Source: Ignavibacteria bacterium
Lineage (GTDB): Bacteria > Bacteroidota > Ignavibacteria > Ignavibacteriales > SURF-24
DNA: 45,923 nucleotides
Direction of reading: 5' to 3'
Assembly (NCBI GenBank): GCA_025612375.1
Contig: JAAXKN010000035.1
Span: 1 to 45,923, forward strand
Positions 9,489 through 16,856 of the stretch are shown here, one piece after another. Under the pieces are notes generated by a model, which had not been told where the DNA came from, did not search any database, and worked only from the letters and a program-made list of their open reading frames with translations. The translations under genes were made by a program, and so were the position numbers. How positions within the stretch are numbered: the stretch's first letter is position 1; each line of letters opens with the position of its first letter.

Positions 9489-9514
9489 ACTTCACAAATA
9501 TTCAGGAGTCCTGC

Positions 9515-11623
9515 ATGAAACTGTTTTCCTTCTTTACTGTACTTTCCTTCTTTCTTTGTGTTTCTTTCAGTAATTCTTTTGCCCAGATGGAGCCGCCTGT
9601 TAAATGGGGTGAGATCCCCATGGCGGACCTTCAGATGAAATCTTTCCCAAAGGACACCAATGCTACAGCACTCATACTCTGTGACTACGGTGAATCTGCT
9701 TTCAATGACGAATTTAATATTATTTTCAAAAGACATCTGAGGGTTAAGATTCTTACGGCAAAAGGGTACGACTGGGGTACCCATTCAGTAACCCTATATA
9801 CTGAGCGCGCAACTGAACGGATACACGATATTGAAGGAATAACATACCGCCTGGATGAAAAAGGCGCCATTGTAAAGAATGAATTAAGCAGCAGCGATAT
9901 TTTTGAAGAAGAGGTCAGTGACGGCTGGACACGCTACCGCTTCACGCTTCCGGCATTGCAGCCGGGCTGCGTAATTGAACTCAGGTACAATATTATAACA
10001 ACAAGCATCGCCCGTATGCGCGACTGGATATTTCAGCACAGTGAGCCGGTACGCTGGAGCGAATACCGTATGCGCTACCCCAAGGCAATTGCTTATGCCG
10101 GCGTTACGCGTGGATTTGAATCTTTTGCCGTGGATGATAAAGAGGATGTTACACAGGTCTTCTCAGGAACCGCGTTAACTTATTTCAAACAGCCGGTAGT
10201 CAACTGCACTCAGTGGCGGATTGCCGTCAAGGATGCCCCGGCTATAAGGGAGGAGCCGTTTATTACTACAACTGAAGATTACCTCAGCAAGCTGGATATA
10301 CAGCTTGCAGGCTACGCCCTGCCCGATTTCGGCCAAAAAAGGGTACTTAACGACTGGCCCACGGTTGTTACAGAACTCCTGGACGACAAATACTTCTATA
10401 AAATTATAGACGACACGAGGCAGGTAAGAAAACTTTCAGAACAATTAACAGCCGGACTTCAGGCGCCTGAAGATAAAATGAAGGCAATTTATGACTGGGT
10501 CCGTTCCTCAATCGTCTGGTCGGGTGAGCACCGCGTCTTTGCCGGGCAGGAGGTTGACGATCTTCTGGAATCCAAGAAGGGGAACAGTGCCGATATAACA
10601 TTTTTACTTATATCCCTTCTGAAGACTGCCGGCATAGATGCAGATCCTGTAATTTTCAGCACACGCGGGAACGGCGCAATTCAGGATATTTATCCCATAA
10701 TTTCACAGTTTAATTACGTCACTGCCAGGGCAACCATAGGCACAAAGAATTATCTTCTGGATGCAACTGATCCTAACAGGCCTATGGACCTTCTGCCGGT
10801 AAAGATACTCGGGACAAGGGGGCTCCTCATAAGGGAGAAGAACTGGGGATGGGTTGGCGTTTCATCCGACAGGGTTGATGAGGGGAGTTCATCTGTCTCA
10901 ATTTTACTTTCAGAAGACGGTTCAGTTTCAGGAAAGCTTGAAAAGTCTCTTTCGGCATATTCCAGCCTCAAACTGCGCCAGGAGCTGAGTGAAAAAAAGG
11001 AAACTGAAATTGCAAAAAGCCAGTTCGACAGTGAAAGGTCGGGAATTACGCTGGACTCGGTTTTAATAGGCAATAAAGACAGCCTCGGCATGCCGCTGAA
11101 CATAAAGGCATCCTTTACTTCCGGTTCCTATGCCCAGAGAAACGGGGATATGATCTATCTGAATCCGCAGGTTATAGACCGCCTTTGGGAAAACCCCTTT
11201 AAGGCTCCGGTCAGGAAGTTTCCCGTGGATTACGCATACAAGAGAAAATATACAACAACAGTAACCATAAATATTCCTGAAGGCTTTGAAGTAAAAGAAC
11301 AGCTGAAAGACATGACAGCATACGGCGGGGCAAGGGCTCTTTCCTTTACGCGTCAGACAAAACTTGAAGGGAAGAAAATGACTGTCACATGCACAACTGA
11401 AATTAAGGAAGCACAGATTAAGCCGCTGTATTATGAACAGCTAAGAGATTTATATGCCACCATGGCCTCTGCCGGATCTGAACAGATAGTTTTATCGCGC
11501 ATACAGGAAAAAGTTCAGCCCGTTACAGCTCCCCTGGGCAATGGCGGCGGCACCACAGAAAAAACAGAACTGCCAGGAAAAACAGAGAAAACAAAATCAA
11601 AAGTAAAGAAGGGGAAAGCCTGA
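9515..11623 (+). CDS. Exported DUF3857/transglutaminase-fold protein, catalytic residues lost (paralogue 2)
   Basis: 702 residues from ATG 9515, which has AGGAG 7 nt upstream and begins the signal peptide; the in-frame TTG at 9458 lies in the promoter. Domain order equals paralogue 1. Core positions are S358 (KKGNSAD, normally Cys), Y401 (FNYV, normally His) and D416 (LLDATDP), numbered exactly as in paralogue 1, so both share the loss of Cys and His. The first 55 residues differ from paralogue 1 at only 3 or 4 positions, the rest much more. A Lys/Glu/Thr-rich tail of about 35 residues (from PLGNGGG to KKGKA) is unique to this copy. The stop is one nucleotide before the next ATG, suggesting translational coupling with the third family member. 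Confidence 0.86.
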   Translation: MKLFSFFTVLSFFLCVSFSNSFAQMEPPVKWGEIPMADLQMKSFPKDTNATALILCDYGESAFNDEFNIIFKRHLRVKILTAKGYDWGTHSVTLYTERATERIHDIEGITYRLDEKGAIVKNELSSSDIFEEEVSDGWTRYRFTLPALQPGCVIELRYNIITTSIARMRDWIFQHSEPVRWSEYRMRYPKAIAYAGVTRGFESFAVDDKEDVTQVFSGTALTYFKQPVVNCTQWRIAVKDAPAIREEPFITTTEDYLSKLDIQLAGYALPDFGQKRVLNDWPTVVTELLDDKYFYKIIDDTRQVRKLSEQLTAGLQAPEDKMKAIYDWVRSSIVWSGEHRVFAGQEVDDLLESKKGNSADITFLLISLLKTAGIDADPVIFSTRGNGAIQDIYPIISQFNYVTARATIGTKNYLLDATDPNRPMDLLPVKILGTRGLLIREKNWGWVGVSSDRVDEGSSSVSILLSEDGSVSGKLEKSLSAYSSLKLRQELSEKKETEIAKSQFDSERSGITLDSVLIGNKDSLGMPLNIKASFTSGSYAQRNGDMIYLNPQVIDRLWENPFKAPVRKFPVDYAYKRKYTTTVTINIPEGFEVKEQLKDMTAYGGARALSFTRQTKLEGKKMTVTCTTEIKEAQIKPLYYEQLRDLYATMASAGSEQIVLSRIQEKVQPVTAPLGNGGGTTEKTELPGKTEKTKSKVKKGKA

Positions 11624-11624
11624 G

Positions 11625-13544
11625 ATGAGAATACCGGCCCGTTTTTTTGCCTGTTTTGCGCTGCTTGCGATATCAGGTTTCTTAACCCTTACGCGTGCAG
11701 ATGATAATGAATATAATGTGAGAAAAATACCTTCTTCCCTCAAAAAAGACGCTGGTGCCGTTATAAGAGAAGACTACATGAGGTTTGAAGTCAAAAATGA
11801 GAGACGGGCCTTGCTGAAGGTAAAGCGCGCAGTAACCATATTCAACAAGGACAAACAGGATTACGGGCAGCTCGTCTTGGGGTACGATAAATTCGTCCGG
11901 ATTGAAAACCTGGAGGGAAGAATCCTGGATGCCAATGGCGAAGAGGTGCGTGAGCTTGAAGACCGTGACATAAAAGATGTAAGCGACTTCAACAATTTTT
12001 CACTTTTTGAGGATAACCGCAAAAAAACAGCTGAACTCTACTACGACCGCTTTCCATACACGGTTGAATTTACGTATGAAGTTTCCTACAAGGGCTATCT
12101 CGGCTTTCCGGCCTGGTTTTCGCAGGAATCGCTGGAGCCGGTGGAAAAAAGCCGCTTTGAGGTGCTTTTGCCGGATGGACAGAATCTTAGGTACTGGACC
12201 AATGCCGATACTCTAAAGCCGGTTGTAACTGATGAGGGCGGGCAAAAACTCTATTCCTGGGAGGCCCGGAACCTCCCTTTGCTCTCAAAGGACGTCATCG
12301 GCGACGACATTGAGGATATTGCCGGAATCGTACGCATTGCCCCCGCAAACTTTGAACTTGACGGGTACGCGGGAAACATGGAAACCTGGAAAGATTTCGG
12401 ACTTTGGATCAATAATCTTTATAAGGAGAGAAATTCTCTTCCTGAAGATGCAGTCAGTGATGTAAAGACAATTGCCTCATCATGCAGCAGCAAGCTGGAA
12501 CTCGTAAGAAAATTATACCGCTACATGCAGAAGCGCACGAGGTATGTAAGCGTGCAGCTTGGCATCGGGGGCCATCAGCCCTTTGAGGCAAAGTATGTGC
12601 ACGAAAAGGGCTACGGCGACTGCAAGGCGCTCAGCAACTATATGGCAGCGCTCTTAAAGGAAGCCGGAATAAAAGCTTATCCCGTTCTGATAAGAAGCGG
12701 ACATTTCCGTTATCCCATTATAAGCGAATTCCCATCCAACCAGTTCAACCATGTAATTGTCTGCGTTCCGCTTGAAAAGGACACCATCTGGCTTGAATGC
12801 ACCAGCCAGACGACTCCTCCGGGTTTTCTTGGCAGTGACTGCGAAAACCGCAAGGCCTTAATGATAACTGAAAGCGGAGGCGTTTTAATTCAGACACCGG
12901 CAGGTACTTCAAAGGGAAATATGCAGCAGAGAAATCTCAACGTAAATCTTTCTTCCTTTGGGAGCCTTAGAGTCAGCGCAGCAATAAAGTGGACAGGCAA
13001 TCAGCAGGAAGTCCCCCGCTTCATAATAAAAGAAAGCACACCTGAAGAAAGGGAAAAGTGGGTCCTAAATTCACTTGAGACACCAATGGCCAGGCTTGAG
13101 CAGATAAAGGCAGACGGAGTTGAAGAAAACAGCCCGGAAGTCAGAATGGACCTGAAGCTTTTGCTCTCCGGCTATGCTTCAGCACAGGGAAGCAGAATAT
13201 TTTTTCAGCCGAACATAATGGAAAGGCGCACTACTGTCCCGAAAGAGGTGGCCCAAAGACTCTCGCCTGTCAGGTTTCACTATCCTTATCTGGACGTTGA
13301 TACTGTTTATTTTACAATACCCGCAGGCTTTCAGGTGGAAGCACTTCCCGGGGAAACTAACCTTAAGACAAATTTTGGGAATTTTTCCTCCCAGACACGC
13401 AAGATGGACCCTTCGACGCTTATTTACACGCGGCGTCTTGAAATAAACAGCTATGCCATTGATGCAAAATACTATGGCGAGTACAGAAAATTCATCTCCG
13501 AGATTGTAAAGTCAGACAGGGCGCAGGTAGTGCTGGTAAAATAA
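11625..13544 (+). CDS. Exported DUF3857/transglutaminase-like protein with intact Cys-His
   Basis: 639 residues. A signal peptide (residues 1-25, ending near TRADD) is followed by DUF3857 (about 40-250), a transglutaminase-like core (about 270-410) and a C-terminal beta domain ending YGEYRKFISEI...VVLVK. Cys333 (GYGDCKAL) and His376 (FNHVIV) are present; the third position is Glu391 in WLECTSQT, a form I recall as common in Bacteroidetes members of this family. It could be an active Cys-dependent peptidase or transglutaminase, in contrast to the two preceding paralogues. ATG 11625 is one base after the previous stop, so it is probably translated from the same mRNA. Substrate unknown. A perfect hairpin follows the gene. 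Confidence 0.87.
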   Translation: MRIPARFFACFALLAISGFLTLTRADDNEYNVRKIPSSLKKDAGAVIREDYMRFEVKNERRALLKVKRAVTIFNKDKQDYGQLVLGYDKFVRIENLEGRILDANGEEVRELEDRDIKDVSDFNNFSLFEDNRKKTAELYYDRFPYTVEFTYEVSYKGYLGFPAWFSQESLEPVEKSRFEVLLPDGQNLRYWTNADTLKPVVTDEGGQKLYSWEARNLPLLSKDVIGDDIEDIAGIVRIAPANFELDGYAGNMETWKDFGLWINNLYKERNSLPEDAVSDVKTIASSCSSKLELVRKLYRYMQKRTRYVSVQLGIGGHQPFEAKYVHEKGYGDCKALSNYMAALLKEAGIKAYPVLIRSGHFRYPIISEFPSNQFNHVIVCVPLEKDTIWLECTSQTTPPGFLGSDCENRKALMITESGGVLIQTPAGTSKGNMQQRNLNVNLSSFGSLRVSAAIKWTGNQQEVPRFIIKESTPEEREKWVLNSLETPMARLEQIKADGVEENSPEVRMDLKLLLSGYASAQGSRIFFQPNIMERRTTVPKEVAQRLSPVRFHYPYLDVDTVYFTIPAGFQVEALPGETNLKTNFGNFSSQTRKMDPSTLIYTRRLEINSYAIDAKYYGEYRKFISEIVKSDRAQVVLVK

Positions 13545-13550
13545 AATTTC

Positions 13551-13578
13551 TGCCGGAGAGAATTCCATCTCTCCGGCA
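13551..13578 (+). terminator. Hairpin after the DUF3857 gene cluster
   Basis: A perfect 10-bp stem TGCCGGAGAG / CTCTCCGGCA with an 8-nt loop, 6 nt after the stop codon. There is no U-run afterwards, so termination may be weak or factor-assisted. Confidence 0.6.
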
Positions 13579-13640
13579 CACACAGAAACCCCGGTAAACT
13601 CTTCCTTTAACTTTTCATCACTCCCTCCAGTAAAAATGGA

Positions 13641-13668
13641 GTTGAATTATAAAGCAATATTATTCAAC
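13641..13668. promoter_or_regulatory. Inverted repeat upstream of the repeat-protein gene
   Basis: GTTGAAT (13641-13647) and ATTCAAC (13662-13668) form a perfect 7-bp inverted repeat with 14 bp between, about 75 bp before ATG 13743, in AT-rich sequence. It could be an operator for a dimeric regulator; no other copy was found in the window. Confidence 0.3.
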
Positions 13669-13742
13669 TTAATTTATGTACTGCTTCTCAGGGAGAATAA
13701 AATTCCTCGGGCAGAACTTACTTACTCAGGAAGGAGACTAAA

Positions 13743-14426
13743 ATGAAAAGCTTACTATTCGTTTTCATTGTACTTTCAATGACCTGTTTTGCACAGCTGG
13801 ATACTCTGGACAGGGTGGATCTGAAGAATAACCAGTCCTATACGGGAAAGGTAATAAAGGTTACCTCGAATACCGTCCAGTTCAGGGAATCTGTTTCAAA
13901 CCTTCTGCACGAGTTCAATAAAAGCGAAATTAAAGACATGAAGCTTTCAAACGGGGTGACTGTAACGTTTGACAATACTGCCCCCCTGGGGCAGCAGCAG
14001 AATGTAACCGGCAGTTCAAGAACAGAGACACAGACGCAGCTGCCGCAGAATACACAAACTCAAACACAGCCGCCGCAAAATACGCAGACGCAGAATCCAC
14101 CGGCACAGAATACACAAACACAGAATACCCAAACCCAGAATCCGCCATCGCAAAACCAGGCAGTAGGCAGCCAAAGGACACAAACGGGAACTACAACCGG
14201 GCAGACGGAGAACAAATCACAGACGGAGAATAAGGGGCAGACAGAGAATAAGGGGCAGACAGAGAATAAGGGGCAGACAGAGAATAAGGGACGGCAGTCG
14301 CAGACTACACAGAACGCCCCGGCGCCGGCTGACGACAGCGGTTCAAAAATGGATACTTCCATGATAATTGTGCTGGCTGCAGGAGGCCTTGTGGCACTGC
14401 TGTTAATTGGAGCGCTGATTTTCTAA
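13743..14426 (+). CDS. Exported protein with low-complexity Gln/Thr/Asn linker and C-terminal membrane segment
   Basis: 227 residues. A signal peptide (1-17) is followed by a small beta-rich domain (about 18-80, with DLKNNQSYTGKVIKVTSNTV, similar in style to the short 'LKNG..i.G.V' domains of secreted Bacteroidetes proteins), then a linker (about 85-200) of QTQPPQNTQTQ and repeated QTENKG units, and a hydrophobic segment MIIVLAAGGLVALLLIGALIF at the very C-terminus. The five QTENKG-type units are encoded by near-identical 18-bp repeats. The topology suggests anchoring in the inner membrane with the N-domain outside. GGAG lies 8-11 nt before the ATG (AAGGAGACTAAAATG). The long minus-strand frames over the linker are by-products of the repeat. 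Function unknown. Confidence 0.8.
   Translation: MKSLLFVFIVLSMTCFAQLDTLDRVDLKNNQSYTGKVIKVTSNTVQFRESVSNLLHEFNKSEIKDMKLSNGVTVTFDNTAPLGQQQNVTGSSRTETQTQLPQNTQTQTQPPQNTQTQNPPAQNTQTQNTQTQNPPSQNQAVGSQRTQTGTTTGQTENKSQTENKGQTENKGQTENKGQTENKGRQSQTTQNAPAPADDSGSKMDTSMIIVLAAGGLVALLLIGALIF
14202..14291 (+). repeat. Five tandem 18-bp repeats in the linker
   Basis: Five copies of CAGACAGAGAATAAGGGG-type units starting at 14202, 14220, 14238, 14256 and 14274. Copies 3 and 4 are identical; copy 1 is the most diverged and copies 2 and 5 differ by one base. The period is a multiple of three, so copy-number change keeps the frame. Confidence 0.95.
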
Positions 14427-14461
14427 GGCAGACTTAATAAAAGAAAGGCAGATAAAAGAAT

Positions 14462-14509
14462 GTCAGAAGCTAAGAATCACCGGCTTTTCCAGCATTCTTA
14501 ACTTCTGAC
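14462..14509. terminator. Bidirectional terminator between convergent genes
   Basis: Arms GTCAGAAG-C-TAAGAAT (14462-14477) and ATTCTTA-A-CTTCTGAC (14494-14509) pair with a single mismatch around a 16-nt loop. It lies between the plus-strand repeat protein and the minus-strand peptidase and can serve both. Confidence 0.7.
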
Positions 14510-14535
14510 CATAAAAGAAGTTTTAAGCTCCCGGG

Positions 14536-15711
14536 TTACAGCCCCAGCTTTTTGGCAATTTCTTTGGGTATTGCGTCTTTATGTATCATAATGGCAACCG
14601 TTTTAAGGCGTACGTACGGGGCTGACATATAGATATAGCCTCCGTTGGTCTGTTCAGTGCCCCAGGAATTTTTTGTTATGTAATACTTTGTATCCTTCTG
14701 GTCGTGCGCCAGTCCTACCAGGTGCATCAGGTGGTCGTCGGTTGTAGTAAAGTTGTTGAACGATTCCTGCCTGTCTTCCTGTGTAACTGTCTTTTCAACT
14801 TCAGGCGAAGTTATTACTTCATCTTTCTCAGCTGCCGACTTGTCGTTCCAGTCCTTAAAGGGAAGTACGGCATAGCCTTTTTTCTGTGAAAACTCGTGCT
14901 CGCTTACATCCCCGTCCCAGGCCACAGAATATCCGTTTTCAAGTGCATTATCCATTACCGCCTCGAGTTCCTCCATGGGGAGGTTATAGTATTCAGCCCG
15001 GCTCCAGTTGTCAGGAATTTCAAGTGTAAATTTGCTATAGTAGGGGTGGTGTGTATATGAAGTCAGTTCCACATAGTCATCCAGATTCAGTTTCAGGTCA
15101 CCGGCAAATGACTTTGGAGTATAGCTTTTGCCCTTATAGGTAAATTCAGAGGGGAGCTTTCCCATATAAACATCCAGAACAGACTCGTAAACTTCTTTCC
15201 AGCGGCGGCTTAATTTACCGCTTTTATTCTCGGCCATAGTTTTCAGCATGCTTTCTGTAACGGCCTTCATTTCCTGCTGGTTAAGCTTTTCCTCGCCGTT
15301 ATTTCTTCCGGTATAGACTTCTTCGGGCACAATGCCATAGGTGCGAATCTGGTTTAAGACGTCGTGTGCCTGTCCTCCCTCGCCGTAGTTGGCCATTCCC
15401 TGGTATCTTAAGTAATTTTCAGCCTTTAAGGGGTAAGTATTCCGTATAATAAACATTTCAGAAAGGTCGTATTCCCCTTTATTCTGCCTTAAAAGTTCGG
15501 TTTCCAGGAACGACACCGTAGCAAAGCACCAGCAGGTGCCGGTTTTTGCCTGGTTTTTTACGGGTGTAGTTTTAATTTCAAAGTCTTTTGTAAATGAGTA
15601 AACCGCTTTCGGCTCATCTTTTCCTTTAGTATCCCCCTGTGCAAATGTTTCAGGGGAAAAAATCAGGGACAGGATGAAAAGGGCGGCAGGAATTTTAAGA
15701 AGCAATTTCAC
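14536..15711 (-). CDS. Exported C1B (bleomycin hydrolase/aminopeptidase C-like) cysteine peptidase
   Basis: 391 residues from a GTG start at 15711, which has AGGAGG 8 nt upstream. A signal peptide (ending near ETFAQ, residue 25) is followed by a papain-fold domain with Gln54 (VKNQ), Cys60 (GTCWCFAT), His327 (DDHLMHLVG) and Asn348 (KNSWG), a complete C1 catalytic set. The long stretch between Cys and His, including the YWxxP-like YNLPMEELEAVM region, is typical of the C1B family rather than papain. C1B enzymes form ring-shaped oligomers that trim peptides and are usually cytoplasmic, so the signal peptide is the unusual feature; exported versions occur in Bacteroidetes. It probably degrades peptides in the periplasm. 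Single-gene transcript, ended by the shared hairpin. Confidence 0.88.
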   Translation of the reverse strand: MKLLLKIPAALFILSLIFSPETFAQGDTKGKDEPKAVYSFTKDFEIKTTPVKNQAKTGTCWCFATVSFLETELLRQNKGEYDLSEMFIIRNTYPLKAENYLRYQGMANYGEGGQAHDVLNQIRTYGIVPEEVYTGRNNGEEKLNQQEMKAVTESMLKTMAENKSGKLSRRWKEVYESVLDVYMGKLPSEFTYKGKSYTPKSFAGDLKLNLDDYVELTSYTHHPYYSKFTLEIPDNWSRAEYYNLPMEELEAVMDNALENGYSVAWDGDVSEHEFSQKKGYAVLPFKDWNDKSAAEKDEVITSPEVEKTVTQEDRQESFNNFTTTDDHLMHLVGLAHDQKDTKYYITKNSWGTEQTNGGYIYMSAPYVRLKTVAIMIHKDAIPKEIAKKLGL

Positions 15712-16077
15712 GGGACTCCTCCTTTTTTAGTGTTATTAATGCCGGGTGCAAATTACGAATTCCCGCGGCATTTACACAAATTTAATTTCTGTCTCACATT
15801 TTACTCCCGGGAATCTTTCTTTACGGGCATTTTTATGTCCGGAAATTCCCTGCGTGTCAAAATTATGGGCTGTTTCCTTTATCCCGGCGGGCTTATTTTT
15901 GGGCCTGTAAATTCATTTGAAAATTGCAGTTAAGAGGCTTAAATTATAAAGATTGTGAATTAAATTTGTCTAAGGTGTTAAATTAGGCTGTTTTTCAGGC
16001 TCCGGGGCTCCTTTAAATCTTGTATTTTTTTGCGCGATTCCTTAACTTAGAATTCTTTATTTTCAAGGAGTATAATT
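15712..16077. other. Divergent intergenic region, 366 bp, upstream of rpmH
   Basis: Separates the minus-strand peptidase from rpmH. It is AT-rich towards rpmH. CAAAATTA at 15858-15865 (TAATTTTG on the minus strand) and TAAATTTG at 15961-15968 match the -7 consensus, but neither has a TTG at the expected distance. A 67-codon frame on the plus strand (15730-15933) lacks a ribosome site and any family resemblance. No cluster of DnaA boxes was found. Confidence 0.5.
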
Positions 16078-16224
16078 ATGAAAAGAACATTTCAGCCAAG
16101 CAAAAGAAAAAGAGTTAATAAACACGGATTCCGTGAACGCATGAGTACGAAAAACGGCCGCAAGGTTTTATCACGCAGGCGTGCAAAGGGAAGAAAAAGA
16201 TTAACCGTTAGCGACGAGAGATAA
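16078..16224 (+). CDS. rpmH: 50S ribosomal protein L34
   Basis: 48 residues, [20 protein letters not shown] at the start and rich in Arg/Lys throughout, the invariant L34 pattern. AAGGAG lies 9-14 nt before the ATG at 16078 and the gene ends with TAA at 16222-16224. It is the first gene of the conserved rpmH-rnpA-yidD-yidC order. The short C-terminal extension LTVSDER is slightly beyond the usual end of L34. Confidence 0.97.
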   Translation: MKRTFQPSKRKRVNKHGFRERMSTKNGRKVLSRRRAKGRKRLTVSDER

Positions 16225-16229
16225 AAGTC

Positions 16230-16631
16230 TTGGCAAAGTTTGGTCTTTCTAAAGATGAAAGGATCAAAAAAGAAAAAGACTTTAGACAGGTATATTCGGT
16301 TGGTAAGGTTATTTATTCAGACGATCAGAAGCTGAAGGTTAGTTATTTTCCCGAAAAGAATTCTGAGCAGCCTGGTATTAAGATAGCTGCCGCTGTTTCA
16401 AAGAAAGCGGGCAATGCGGTTTGGAGAAACAGGGTTAAGCGTTTGTTAAGAGAATCCTACCGCTTTAACAAAGAAATTTTGACGGCAAATTGCATTGAAA
16501 AATCAATTTGCCTTAAAATTATTTTTTCTCCAAACAACTTGAATCAGAAAAGACAGAAGAAACTTAAGCTGGGTGATATTATGCCTGCTGTTATTGATTT
16601 GTTGAACAAAATAAACAGCCGACTGCAATGA
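16230..16631 (+). CDS. rnpA: Ribonuclease P protein component
   Basis: 133 residues. RnpA assists the RNase P RNA in removing tRNA 5' leaders. The central motif [21 protein letters not shown] is the basic helix signature (K-x-G-x-A-V-x-R-N-x-x-K-R-x-x-R), and the N-terminus has the [14 protein letters not shown] segment. The start is a TTG at 16230, five bases after the rpmH stop; no better ATG exists upstream in frame. The last four bases overlap the yidD start (ATGA), indicating coupled translation. The C-terminal half is diverged, as is common for RnpA. Confidence 0.95.
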   Translation: MAKFGLSKDERIKKEKDFRQVYSVGKVIYSDDQKLKVSYFPEKNSEQPGIKIAAAVSKKAGNAVWRNRVKRLLRESYRFNKEILTANCIEKSICLKIIFSPNNLNQKRQKKLKLGDIMPAVIDLLNKINSRLQ

Positions 16632-16837
16632 GGCACTTATTTGTATTTTTAATCAGAATTTACCAAAAGCTGATATCACCGCTTTTTCCACCTTCATGCA
16701 GATTTTATCCCTCCTGTAGTGAGTATAGCCGCCAAGCTTTTTTGAAGTATGGAGTTCTTAAAGGAGGCATAAAATCTGTATGGCGGATCTTAAGATGTAA
16801 CCCCTTCAACAAAGGGGGGTATGACCCATTAGATTAA
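16628..16837 (+). CDS. yidD: Membrane protein insertion efficiency factor YidD
   Basis: 69 residues. The motif [20 protein letters not shown] followed by [10 protein letters not shown] and ending [12 protein letters not shown] is diagnostic of YidD, a small membrane-associated protein with conserved cysteines ([14 protein letters not shown]) that aids YidC-dependent insertion. It overlaps rnpA by 4 nt and lies 19 bp before yidC. Confidence 0.96.
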   Translation: MRHLFVFLIRIYQKLISPLFPPSCRFYPSCSEYSRQAFLKYGVLKGGIKSVWRILRCNPFNKGGYDPLD

Positions 16838-16856
16838 TTTCTGGAATATAAAACAG

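Noticed and set aside
14202-14291. Possible CRISPR array
   Set aside because: The 18-bp units are directly tandem without spacers and lie in a coding frame.
14060-14362. Long minus-strand open frames rich in Cys/Val/Phe opposite the repeat-protein linker
   Set aside because: They are the complement of a simple repeat with few stops; no ribosome site, no family resemblance, and the plus-strand protein has a signal peptide and membrane segment.
15730-15933. 67-codon plus-strand ORF before rpmH
   Set aside because: No Shine-Dalgarno site, unusual composition (Phe, Gly, Cys rich), overlaps the promoter region of the divergent peptidase.
15712-16077. Replication origin near rpmH-rnpA-yidC
   Set aside because: This gene block is often near oriC, but there is no dnaA, no gidA/parAB and no cluster of TTATCCACA-like boxes.
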